The notes below the pieces were generated by a model. It was not told the origin of the DNA and made no database searches. It was given only the letters and a program-made list of their open reading frames with translations. Below are positions 25,216 to 32,045 of a stretch of 32,045 nt of DNA, one piece after another (the first letter of the stretch is position 1; every line of letters starts with the position of its first letter). The DNA is from Chloroflexota bacterium (lineage in GTDB: Bacteria > Chloroflexota > Limnocylindria > Limnocylindrales > CSP1-4): contig JAJXUG010000042.1 of the NCBI GenBank assembly GCA_021783095.1, positions 1 to 32,045 on the forward strand, given 5' to 3'. Both the position numbers and the translations under genes were made by a program.

Positions 25216-28200
25216 TCATCCCCCGCTCATCGCCGGCTTGGGTTGCAGGAACCTCGCCCGGATCAGGTCCGCGGCGTTCTCCATGTGCGTGACCTCGAGG
25301 AAGGCCCAGCGCCCCAGGCCGCCCCAGTTGTTGACGGCCGGGACCCACAGGTCGGCGGCGGCCGCGACCTTCGCGAGCTTCTCCTTCTTCGCCTCGCCGG
25401 ACACCTCGAGGACGAGCGTCAGCAGGTCGTCGTCGCCCCGGCCAGCGGGGTCGCGCAGGCGGATGAGGAAGTCGGGCACGTAGTTGGCGGCGCGGCCCTC
25501 GAACGTGTACGGGACCTTGAGGTTGAGACCCTGGTTCTTCACGTAGGCCACGATCTCGGGCATGACCTCGAGCTTCTGGGCGAGCTCGGTCTCCCAGGCC
25601 GAGTCCTGGGCCACGCGGTTGACGTGGCTCTTGGTCGTGTCGAAGCACGTCTTCGTGGTCTCGAAGGCGACGTCGTCCGTGGAGCCGACAGCGTCGTACG
25701 GTCGCAGGATCGGGACCATCCGCTTTTCGCCGGGCGTGCCCATGACGATGGCCCGGTGGACGCGCTCGGCGGCGGCGTGGCTCCACTCGGCGAGCAGGAG
25801 GAGCTGCGGGTAGGCGCCGTCGCCGAGATAGGGGATGACGCACTCGTCGAGCCAGCGGCGCGTGATCTGCGCGACCTGCGGGAACAGCCAGGGGCGCTTG
25901 CCGCCCTCGCCGTCCCGGAAGTAGGTGTCGAGCGTGCGCTTGGCGACCGCGAACACGACCGTGTTGAGGCGCTGGTGCTCCAGCGGCAGCTCGAGCAGGT
26001 TCATCTCGCCCACGATCGGGTCGAGCTCGGTGTGGGTCGGGACCTCCCGCGTTGAGAGCTCGAGGACGCTGCCCTCGTCGAAGGTCGCGGTCAGGCGCTC
26101 GGCGGGCATCTCGTAGCGGTAGCCGACGAGGCGCGGGAACTCGATGCGCAGGCGGCTCCGCTCGGGCAGCGCGCGGACGGTCTGGACGGGCAGCGGCACG
26201 CGGACGGTGCCGGGCCTCGTGGTGGTCAGGAACGTGAACGGGACCCCGAGCACCTCGGCGTACTCGGGCGGGAACATGCCGTCGGGCGTCGGGTCGTAGC
26301 TCGCGCGCCGGAGCGCGCGGCCGACCACCTGCTCGCACAGGAGCTGGGTCCCGAAGGCGCGGACGCCCAGGACGTGGGTGACGGTGTTGGCGTCCCAGCC
26401 CTCGGTGAGCATCGAGACCGACACCACGCACCGGATGTCGGCGCCCAGGCGCCCGGGCCTGCCGACCGTGTTGAGGACCTCGCGCAGGATGTCCTCGTCC
26501 TCGATCTCGTCGGCGCTGCGGCCCGGGAAGCGGGCGGCGTACTCGCGTTTGAACTCCCCGATCTCGTGGGCGGCGGCCCGCTTGAACGCGGGGTCCAGGG
26601 CGTCGCCGCGGTCGAGCTGCATCGAGTCGATCAGCATGCTCACCGGGCGCTGGCGCCAGCGGTCGCCCTCGACGTTGCTGAACAGCGGCAGCCTGCCGGG
26701 GGCGGCGACCGTGGCGCCGTCCGGGAGCGTGCGGTCGTGCCCCGCGATCCAGTCGTGGACGAGCTTGCTGACGCTCGTGTTGGAGCACACGACGATGAAC
26801 ACGGGCGGCCGGCCCATGCCCGCCGCGCCCCAGGCGCTGTAGGAGCGCTCGTAGTCCGCGTACAGGCTCTGGAGCGCGCCCTCGAGCTCCTTGGGCAGGA
26901 CCGGGTCGCCCTCGCCGACGGTGGTGTCCCTGAGGCCCTTGCGCGGGAGCGCGTCGCGGACGTGTACCCACAAGTCGCGGTAGCGCGGCAGGTCGCCGAC
27001 CATCGAGTCGTCGGACACCGGGACGCGCGGCACCTTGACGATCCCCGACTCGATCGCGTCCATCAGCCCGAAGTCCGACACGACCCAGGGGAAGAGCGTG
27101 CCCTCGGCGAACCCGGAGCCCTTCAGGAAGAACGGCGTGGCCGAGACGTCGAAGATGCCGCGGACGCCGATCTTGTCGCGGACTGCGCGGAGGCCGTCGA
27201 ACCAGACGCGGGCCTCCTCGGCGTTCTGCCGCGCCTCCGTGCGCTCGTCGGCGTCGAGGCCGCCCTCGAGCGCCTCCTCGGCCGGCGCGGGCGTGTAGCA
27301 GTGGTGGGCCTCGTCGTTGAGGACGACGATGTCCCTCGCGCTCCCGAACACCCGGCACACGCGGCGGGCCATCTCGCCGGGCGTCTCGCGGAACCGCTCG
27401 GTGTCGCCGCCCGGCCCCGCGAGGACGCGCTTGGTGAGCGCCGCCGCCTGCTCCCTCTCCCGCCGGATGAGCGCGTGATAGTTGGTGATCTCGACCGTGG
27501 CCGACTGGAGCCGGTCGAGCTGCTCCGGGGTCACGATGTCCATCGAGCGGTAGAAGGTCTGGGGGTCGTTCGGCAGCAGCACGCGGAGGCGGTCGCGGAT
27601 GGTGATGCCGGGCGTGACGATCAGGAAGCGGTGGCTGAACCGCTTGTCGTACGGGTTCGCGAGCTTGTTGAGCGCCTGCCAGGCGATCAGCATCGCCATG
27701 ACGACGGTCTTGCCCGAGCCCGTGGCCATCTTGAACGCCATGCGCGGCAGGCCGGCGTTGAGGCGCGCGTTCTCGGCCCGGATGACGTTGAGCGCCTTCA
27801 CGTCGCCGAGCCTCTCGGCGGCCTCGGCGAGGTAGACCGCGGTCTCGGCGGCCTCGACCTGGCAGAAGAACAGCCTCCGCTCGCGGTCGTCCGCGCGCCA
27901 GTGCGCGAGGAGCTCCCTCGTGGTCGCCGTGGTGTGGGGATAGCCCTGGAGCCGCCACCGGCCGACGGCCTGGCGCACCTCGTTGACGATCTCGTTGGGC
28001 TGCTGGCGCGTCCCGCCGCCGAACTGGAGCGCGAGCTGCGCGGACGCCTTCTTGGGCTTGGCGACCGGGACGAAGAACTCGCTCGGGCGGCGCGACGGGA
28101 CGAGCTCGCCGCTGACCTGGCCGTCGACGACCCTGAAGTGCCGGGCGGGCTCGGCGAACGGCGAGTTGATGACCGGGTTCTCGATCGTCGTGGGCTGCAA
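25216..28200 (-). CDS. res: Type III-like restriction subunit (SF2 helicase-nuclease, Res), BPTD_3080-type
   Basis: 994 residues from TTG 28200, supported by GAGGGG a few bases upstream. Helicase: Walker A 'KMATGSGKTVVM' (159-165), DEAH box 'VVLNDEAHH' (296-299), motif III 'DVSATPFF', motif VI 'EQVVGRALRR'. C-terminal nuclease-like region: 'NYVPDFLIRL' (Pro909-Asp910) then 'LLTLVLEVSGEAKKEK' (Glu932), a PD-(D/E)xK layout where the usual Lys is Ser934. The sequence resembles the family known as BPTD_3080 restriction endonucleases, partners of large Mod proteins. It translocates on DNA and cuts unmethylated invading DNA together with Mod. It comes first in the operon; no S subunit, PglZ or BrxL-like gene is present. 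Confidence 0.9.
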   Translation of the reverse strand: MQPTTIENPVINSPFAEPARHFRVVDGQVSGELVPSRRPSEFFVPVAKPKKASAQLALQFGGGTRQQPNEIVNEVRQAVGRWRLQGYPHTTATTRELLAHWRADDRERRLFFCQVEAAETAVYLAEAAERLGDVKALNVIRAENARLNAGLPRMAFKMATGSGKTVVMAMLIAWQALNKLANPYDKRFSHRFLIVTPGITIRDRLRVLLPNDPQTFYRSMDIVTPEQLDRLQSATVEITNYHALIRREREQAAALTKRVLAGPGGDTERFRETPGEMARRVCRVFGSARDIVVLNDEAHHCYTPAPAEEALEGGLDADERTEARQNAEEARVWFDGLRAVRDKIGVRGIFDVSATPFFLKGSGFAEGTLFPWVVSDFGLMDAIESGIVKVPRVPVSDDSMVGDLPRYRDLWVHVRDALPRKGLRDTTVGEGDPVLPKELEGALQSLYADYERSYSAWGAAGMGRPPVFIVVCSNTSVSKLVHDWIAGHDRTLPDGATVAAPGRLPLFSNVEGDRWRQRPVSMLIDSMQLDRGDALDPAFKRAAAHEIGEFKREYAARFPGRSADEIEDEDILREVLNTVGRPGRLGADIRCVVSVSMLTEGWDANTVTHVLGVRAFGTQLLCEQVVGRALRRASYDPTPDGMFPPEYAEVLGVPFTFLTTTRPGTVRVPLPVQTVRALPERSRLRIEFPRLVGYRYEMPAERLTATFDEGSVLELSTREVPTHTELDPIVGEMNLLELPLEHQRLNTVVFAVAKRTLDTYFRDGEGGKRPWLFPQVAQITRRWLDECVIPYLGDGAYPQLLLLAEWSHAAAERVHRAIVMGTPGEKRMVPILRPYDAVGSTDDVAFETTKTCFDTTKSHVNRVAQDSAWETELAQKLEVMPEIVAYVKNQGLNLKVPYTFEGRAANYVPDFLIRLRDPAGRGDDDLLTLVLEVSGEAKKEKLAKVAAAADLWVPAVNNWGGLGRWAFLEVTHMENAADLIRARFLQPKPAMSGG

Positions 28201-28234
28201 GGTCCCCTCGGCACGCGGAGTCGGCGCTCAGTGG

Positions 28235-28240
28235 AGGATA
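28235..28240 (-). promoter_or_regulatory. Possible -10 of the restriction operon
   Basis: TATCCT on the minus strand, placing the start about 28 nt before TTG 28200 and leaving GAGGGG in the leader. No good -35 is found. The rest of the 158-bp gap to the lipoprotein stop shows no gene. Confidence 0.3.
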
Positions 28241-28358
28241 CGCGGGCGGCGCACCCAACCGTGCGTCCAGCCGGAGCTGCTCTCGGCGGGGCGCCCGCGC
28301 CTTGCCGCGAAACCACGACCACGCGGCCTGGTGACCGTCCGGTCCAGGGATGCGCTTG

Positions 28359-29363
28359 TCAGCGGGCCGAGTAGGCGATCACGTCGATCTGGGGGATGTC
28401 GCCCGTGAGGAAGTCGGTCGTGCCGTCCACGAAGCCCACGAAGTCGATGAAGTCGTCCGCGATGATGCGGCCCTTCACCCCACCGGTGGACAGCATCACG
28501 GTGTCCCTGTAGAGGCCGTAGCCGATCGGTGTCACGTCCACGTAGGCGTTGCCGCTGTCGAGGAACGCGACACGGCCCGTGAAGTGGACGAGCTGGTCCT
28601 GGTACGCCTCGACCTTGCGCAGCAGCGTCTTGTACAAGGGCTTCAAGGCGATGGCCTTGAGCTTCGCGAGCGACTGCCCGGGCACGAGCGGTGCGAGACC
28701 CCAGCCGTAGGGGGTGCCAGGGCGGCCGACAGGCTTGACCTTGAGCCACCAGGCGCGCGCGTCCTTCCAGCTGCCGTTCGCGAGGGTCACGGTTCCGCTG
28801 AGCCGGGCCGTGTACCACGCCCACAAGCCCGTGTCTGTGCAGCCGTCCACCGTTCCCCACTGCCGGTCGCCGACCGCGAACTCGTCCTGCGCGACCGGGT
28901 CGGTGCCCGTGAAGGCGGCGCCCCCCACCGTCTCGGTGCAGGTGTCAGTCCAGTCGGCCGCGTCACCGGAGACGCCTTCGGGCCCGTTCGCCTGGAGGTT
29001 GACCGTGACGCCGCTTCGGGCGCAGGTGAGTGCCGCTGTCACGCCGCTGTCGGGGACGATGCCGACGTGGGCGCAGCTCGACGCCAGGGCGCTGGGCAGG
29101 ACCGCCGCGAGAGCTGACTCCGCCTTGCCGAGCGGCACCGGTGTAGGCGCGGGGGTCGGCGCCGGCGTCGCGGTGGGCGCGGGTGTGCCCGTCGGTGACG
29201 CCACCGTGGCCGCCGCCTGGATACTCGTCGGCGATGGCACTGACGCGAAAGCCGTCGGGAACACCAAGGCCCGCGCGGTGGCCTGGGGTTGTGTCGGCGG
29301 GGCCGCGGCGCATCCGGCCGCGAACCCGCAGAGGACAAGGACGGTGAGGGAGGCGCGCGTCAT
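28359..29363 (-). CDS. Putative lipoprotein with Thr/Pro-rich linker
   Basis: 334 residues. Signal MTRASLTVLVLCGFAAGC with a lipobox-like AAGC (Cys18). Then a Thr/Pro/Ala linker (about 20-85; 'TPAPTATPAPTPAPTPV') that would carry the domain off the membrane. The folded part has several Cys ('SSCAHVGIV', 'ALTCARSG', 'TDTCTETVGG', 'DGCTDTGLW') and ends 'DIPQIDVIAYSAR'. I recognise no catalytic family. Repeated 'FTG' and 'VDV' strands suggest an OB-like or beta-rich fold ('QLVHFTGRVAFLDSGNAYVD'). ATG 29363 is chosen for GGAG about 8 nt upstream; ATG 29390 would displace the signal. Confidence 0.75.
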   Translation of the reverse strand: MTRASLTVLVLCGFAAGCAAAPPTQPQATARALVFPTAFASVPSPTSIQAAATVASPTGTPAPTATPAPTPAPTPVPLGKAESALAAVLPSALASSCAHVGIVPDSGVTAALTCARSGVTVNLQANGPEGVSGDAADWTDTCTETVGGAAFTGTDPVAQDEFAVGDRQWGTVDGCTDTGLWAWYTARLSGTVTLANGSWKDARAWWLKVKPVGRPGTPYGWGLAPLVPGQSLAKLKAIALKPLYKTLLRKVEAYQDQLVHFTGRVAFLDSGNAYVDVTPIGYGLYRDTVMLSTGGVKGRIIADDFIDFVGFVDGTTDFLTGDIPQIDVIAYSAR

Positions 29364-29432
29364 CAAGGGGACTCCAAGGGACAAGGGCATGGGGACGCGC
29401 TCCGCCCAGTATCCCATCCACCCAGGGCGAAC

Positions 29433-29540
29433 GGGCGTCCGCTCCGCCGGACGCTCACCGCCGCCCACAAGCTCCGCATCGTCGAGGAGGCGAACGCCGC
29501 AGCCGAGCCGGGCGCCGTCGGCGCCCTGCTCCGGCGCGAG
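29433..29540 (+). mobile_element. Remnant of an IS3-type transposase OrfA
   Basis: A 36-codon stretch reading 'GRPLRRTLTAAHKLRIVEEA' and 'NAAAEPGAVGALLRRE'. It matches the N-terminal helix-turn-helix of IS3-family OrfA proteins (consensus-like R-x-F-T-x-x-x-K-L-R-I-x-x-E-A ... G-x-x-G-A-L-L-R-R-E). The usual continuation (GLYSSHL...) is replaced by serine-recombinase sequence in the same frame. No terminal inverted repeats are seen. Confidence 0.65.
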
Positions 29541-30238
29541 AACATGACCCGCAGGACGTTCGATGCGGGCGGACACGTCGGCAACGATCCCTTCGGCCAC
29601 CGGACCATCCGCGACGCGAAAGGCGCCATCATCAAACCACGGAACTTGGAGATCGTGGAACCCGAGGCCGAGGTCGTCCGACGCGTCTGGCGGGACGTCA
29701 TCACCAAGTCGACGTGGCAGATCGCGCAGGATCTCCAGCGCGAGGGCGTTGACCGCCGAACCTCCGACCCGTGGACGAAGGACGCCGTCAAGGACATCGT
29801 TCGCCGTGGACGTTTCTACCTCGGGTACGTGGTCCACCACCGGGGCGCCGAGGAGCGGGTGGGCTGCCATCCAGGCATCCTCGACACGACATCGACGACG
29901 CGGAGTACCGCACCAAGATGCAGGAGACACGCGCGGAACTCGCGCCCCTGCCGGAGCCGGAGAAGCTGGTGACCTTCGACGCGGTGGCCAGCATCGTTGG
30001 CTCACTCCGAGACGCCATGGGCGTGGCGGCAGCAGAGCAGCTCAAGAAGCTCATCGGGATGCTCGTCACGCGGGTGAAGGTGACCGCAGATGGAACCTTC
30101 GAGATCGAGCCCGAGCCGGCCGCGCGACCGTTCTTCGCAGCCACGAACGATTTGCTTCTGGCGTCCCCGGACGGCCAAAAGGGAACGACGGTGCCGGTAT
30201 CAGACCCCCTCGCCTACTACGTGGGAGAGGCCGCGTAG
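29541..30238 (+). pseudogene. Serine recombinase remnant A (catalytic domain lost, internal deletion)
   Basis: Part 1 (29541-about 29887): 'GGHVGNDPFGHRTIRDAKGA', 'LEIVEPEAEVVRRVWRDVI', 'IAQDLQREGVDRR', 'PWTKDAVKDIVRRGRFYLGY', 'HHRGAEERVGCHPGI', the recombinase (PF07508-type) domain of large serine recombinases. Part 2 (29888-30238, shifted frame): 'DIDDAEYRTKMQETRAELAP', 'LKKLIGMLVTRVKVT', 'AARPFF', the C-terminal coiled region. The N-terminal resolvase domain with the catalytic serine is missing, and the zinc-ribbon segment between the parts is deleted. It cannot be active. Confidence 0.85.
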
Positions 30239-30258
30239 GCGTCTGGGCGCCTACGCGG
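30231..30258. terminator. Bidirectional terminator hairpin
   Basis: CCGCGTAGGCG (30231-30241) and CGCCTACGCGG (30248-30258) form a perfect 11-bp stem with a 6-nt loop. It includes the stop codon of recombinase remnant A and lies just before the convergent HIRAN gene's stop (30262). Confidence 0.6.
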
Positions 30259-30261
30259 GCA

Positions 30262-31065
30262 TCAGCCGAAGATGGACTCCGGCAGGTCGTCGAGCGTCAC
30301 ACCAATAGGCGTGAGGGAGCCGCCGTCATCGCGGCCGCCGCCGATGGTCGCCAGCACGAACGCGGCCTTGCCGTTTCTCTCCTGTCGCTTCAACCACGGC
30401 TGGGCTGCCTGTGCCTCGCCGCTCGCGATGTAACCGACCAGTCGGTGGTTGATCACGACCATGACGGCGTTCCGATCGTGCCAGTTGTTGGGCTCGCGGA
30501 CGAGTGCCGCGACTGTCTCGACATCGTACTGTTCGGGGCGCGTCCGGAGCGCGGCCATGAGGGACGCCAAGTCCTCCTGGTAGTGCGACTCGCCCACGAC
30601 ATCGGTGGACTCGGCTTCGTCCTCGTTGCGGGCTACGAGAACGCCCGCCGCCTTCACCGCGGATCGCCACTTGCGGTCGGCCGCCTCCTGCTCCTTTTCC
30701 TCGCGCGCACCCTGGATCGTCTCGTGCCGCTGCCTCTCGGCCTCGGTGACGAGGCGTCGGCGCGACTTGTCGATCACGATGACGAACATATAGACCCCGC
30801 ACGAGGCGCACTTCTTGCGGCCCTTCGGCGGCTTCGCCACGTCTACCCCGCACGTCGGACACGTGGTCGCTTCGTATGGCAGCTCGTTGATCTCCGCGGT
30901 CGAGAGGCCGACCCGTTCTCGCGGCGGGACCACGGGCCACGAGGGGTCGAGGGTCGCCGGGACGACTGAGGCTGCGAGCACCGCACCGCGCCCCCAAGGC
31001 GACTGCGTGCTGTTGGACGACTTGCTATCCGGCGGTCCGCCGAACAGCCTCCGCAGAAAGCCCAC
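30262..31065 (-). CDS. Zinc-ribbon plus HIRAN-domain protein
   Basis: 267 residues from GTG 31065, with GGAGG 6-7 nt upstream. Residues 69-89 are a zinc ribbon (CPTC...CASC; Cys69, 72, 86, 89). A charged helix rich in Glu/Arg/Lys follows (about 105-135). The HIRAN pattern covers about 155-245: 'VVGESHYQEDLASLMA', 'VETVAALVREPNNWHDRNAV', 'MVVINHRLVGYIASGEA'. HIRAN domains recognise DNA ends or damaged DNA (as in HLTF/Rad5), and standalone ones occur in mobile elements, consistent with its place between two recombinase remnants. There is no helicase or nuclease in the gene. A -10-like TAGATT is at 31103-31108. Confidence 0.82.
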   Translation of the reverse strand: MGFLRRLFGGPPDSKSSNSTQSPWGRGAVLAASVVPATLDPSWPVVPPRERVGLSTAEINELPYEATTCPTCGVDVAKPPKGRKKCASCGVYMFVIVIDKSRRRLVTEAERQRHETIQGAREEKEQEAADRKWRSAVKAAGVLVARNEDEAESTDVVGESHYQEDLASLMAALRTRPEQYDVETVAALVREPNNWHDRNAVMVVINHRLVGYIASGEAQAAQPWLKRQERNGKAAFVLATIGGGRDDGGSLTPIGVTLDDLPESIFG

Positions 31066-31314
31066 ATCGCCCTCCCGCGACCAGACGGGACGCGCTTCGC
31101 TGAATCTAGCGATCGCCCCAAGTTGCCGCTCGCTGGGCTCGGCTTCGGGCCACCGGTATCGAACGGGAGCGGCGCGGGGCCTCGGGGTACCGAGAGGCTA
31201 GGACCCGGCTGGAGGCGCTGCCGCGATCCTCACGCTCTCGGGACCAGACGCCGGAGCAGCGGAATGGCTGCGCCGGTTTCTTTTTGTGCGGCCCGTTTCG
31301 TGGAGGTGCCCGAC
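31066..31314. other. Intergenic region inside the mobile region
   Basis: Holds the HIRAN gene's leader and promoter region and a T-rich run (about 31279-31285). A GGTATCGAAC (31156-31165) vaguely recalls a tRNA T-loop, but no acceptor or anticodon stems fit. No gene seen. Confidence 0.35.
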
Positions 31315-31626
31315 GTGGGCAACAACAACACCGTGGCCGTCGGCCAGCAGCCGATGTTCTGCTTGTGCTGTGGCGAGCCGCTGGCCGCGCCCGAGGGGGC
31401 GGCCGTGGGCGACAAGGCAGAGGTCTGCGCGACGGTCGTCGGCCCCGACCTGCTGGGGGTGGTCGTGGAGGTGGGCGAGCACCTGTTCCGCCTGCCCGGC
31501 GACACCCCGTGCGACGCTGTTCTCGTGGGGCGACATCAGCGAGGCCGACTACCGCAAGCAGAAGCGGGAGACCGAGGCGGCGATGGCGGCGATCCCGCAG
31601 GAGCCCGACAAGGTGGTCCTGTTTGA
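31315..31626 (+). CDS. Small Cys-rich ORF read into a recombinase remnant
   Basis: GTG 31315 with GGAGG at 31302-31306 (8-nt spacing). The first about 65 residues are protein-like: 'VGNNNTVAVGQQPMFCLCCG', 'EPLAAPEGAAVGDKAEV', 'VGPDLLGVVVEVGEHLFRLP'. A CLCC pair plus another Cys could bind metal. From about 31514 the frame runs out of phase through the serine-recombinase remnant and ends in a low-complexity tail at 31626. So the true protein probably lost its own 3' end when the remnant joined. Family unknown. Confidence 0.45.
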   Translation: MGNNNTVAVGQQPMFCLCCGEPLAAPEGAAVGDKAEVCATVVGPDLLGVVVEVGEHLFRLPGDTPCDAVLVGRHQRGRLPQAEAGDRGGDGGDPAGARQGGPV

Positions 31627-31906
31627 CCAGCGGCGGGCCGTGGTCCAGTCGCTCGGGGACGAAATCGCCCAAATGACCCCCGAGGGCATCCAGCAGGTTG
31701 TCGCCCTCCTCGTCGAGAGGGTGGAGACGTCCGACCGGCACGTTACGCGGGTCATTTGGGCGGGAGCGGCGCGGCCGTTCTTCACGGCAGACGATTACAC
31801 CGTGGCGCCCCCGGACGGACGCCGGGGCACACGAGGCAAAGCGGCTGACGCGCTCGGCTGGTACGCGGCGGAGCCAAGGACGAGGATCGTGGCCATCGAC
31901 GGGTAG
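31514..31906 (+). pseudogene. Serine recombinase remnant B (C-terminal part only)
   Basis: The reading begins about 'LFSWGDISEADYRKQKRETE' and continues 'AIPQEPDKVVLFDQRRAVVQ', 'IQQVVALLVERVE', 'GAARPFFTADDYTVAPPDGR', ending at TAG 31904. It aligns along its length with the C-terminal part of remnant A (DI..A.YR...ET; P.K.V.FD; V.SL; LV.RV; AARPFF; PDG..GT), but at diverged sequence, so the two are related but separate elements. Catalytic and DNA-recognition domains are absent. Confidence 0.8.
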
Positions 31907-31927
31907 ACTGCGCAGCGGAGGCACCAC

Positions 31928-32045
31928 ATGACCACCACCTTGATCGACGACCACCACGCCCAGATCGCCGACCTGTGCCGGAGCTTCGGCGTCCGGCGTC
32001 TCGACGTGTTTGGATCGGCCGTCCGCGAGGACTTCGACCCGGAGC
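31928..32045 (+). CDS. MntA-like nucleotidyltransferase, 5' part (window edge)
   Basis: ATG 31928 with GGAGG at 31917-31921 (6-nt spacing). The 39 visible residues, 'MTTTLIDDHHAQIADLCRSF' then 'GVRRLDVFGSAVREDFDPE', carry the minimal nucleotidyltransferase motif G-S-A-x-R-x-D that begins the MNT fold; the D-x-D pair should follow beyond the window. MNT proteins act as antitoxins that AMPylate HEPN-domain RNases, so a HEPN toxin gene is expected just to the right. A TAGACT (31903-31908) overlapping the recombinase stop could be its -10. Confidence 0.8.
   Translation, partial: MTTTLIDDHHAQIADLCRSFGVRRLDVFGSAVREDFDPE

Noticed and set aside
22380..28200. BREX, DISARM or other multi-gene defence system
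   Set aside because: Only Mod-like and Res-like genes plus one small ORF; no PglZ, BrxL, DrmA/B or phospholipase-D gene in the window.
25205..28374. Long open frames (minus frame 2 and plus strand) across the restriction subunit
   Set aside because: They shadow the true Res frame, which alone has Walker A, DEAH and motif VI; composition of the others is typical high-GC noise.
31140..31180. tRNA gene as attachment site for the recombinase elements
   Set aside because: Only a T-loop-like GGTATCGAAC; no cloverleaf stems could be paired.

Overview
This is a high-GC window with tightly packed genes and short intergenic gaps. It carries no rRNA, no tRNA that I can recognise, no intact prophage and no CRISPR array. 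The protein set (divergent cold-shock protein, GT4/GH130 cluster, short UvrA-like ATPase, MmyB-type regulator) suits a free-living soil or freshwater bacterium. Chloroflexota of the Limnocylindria type is my best guess, with Actinobacteriota second. That is inference from protein resemblance only.

Layout. 1-1460: two 32-bp direct repeats, an NTF2-like protein, and a HAD nucleotidase translationally coupled to an unlisted 35-residue membrane peptide. 1638-5427: a cold-shock gene with a long leader, then a three-gene operon of GT4 glycosyltransferase, six-hairpin sugar-active protein and GH130 mannoside-active enzyme. The operon appears to begin at an ATC codon behind two interleaved inverted repeats. 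5633-8765: a small zinc-binding protein, a UvrA2/DrrC-like ABC ATPase and a small membrane peptide. 8854-13085: a VIT-family metal transporter, a SERCA-like Ca2+ ATPase and a membrane methyltransferase, all on the minus strand. 13259-14188: an RhtA-like exporter. 14204-18779: a redox cluster (81-residue orphan, zinc alcohol dehydrogenase, SDR, cupin, DUF2255) divergent from an MmyB-type XRE regulator across a palindromic operator candidate. Three gene remnants lie in this block. 18825-22185: a PaaK-like adenylate-forming enzyme and a secreted Asp-box propeller.

22380-28200 is a two-gene restriction-modification system of type III-like architecture (Mod 870 aa, Res 994 aa), followed by a small ORF. 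The methyltransferase recognition domain stands out by lower GC, as expected of a swapped specificity module. 28359-29363 encodes a lipoprotein.

29433-32045 is a decayed mobile region. It holds an IS3-type OrfA scrap, two diverged serine-recombinase remnants that both lack the catalytic N-terminus, a HIRAN plus zinc-ribbon protein between them, a small Cys-rich ORF and, at the right edge, the start of an MntA-like nucleotidyltransferase. With the restriction system, the right-hand 10 kb looks like a defence-enriched accessory region.

Recurring regulatory signal: a TANGGT-like -10 element lies in front of several starts, in three cases only 6-8 nt from the start codon, suggesting leaderless or near-leaderless transcripts.
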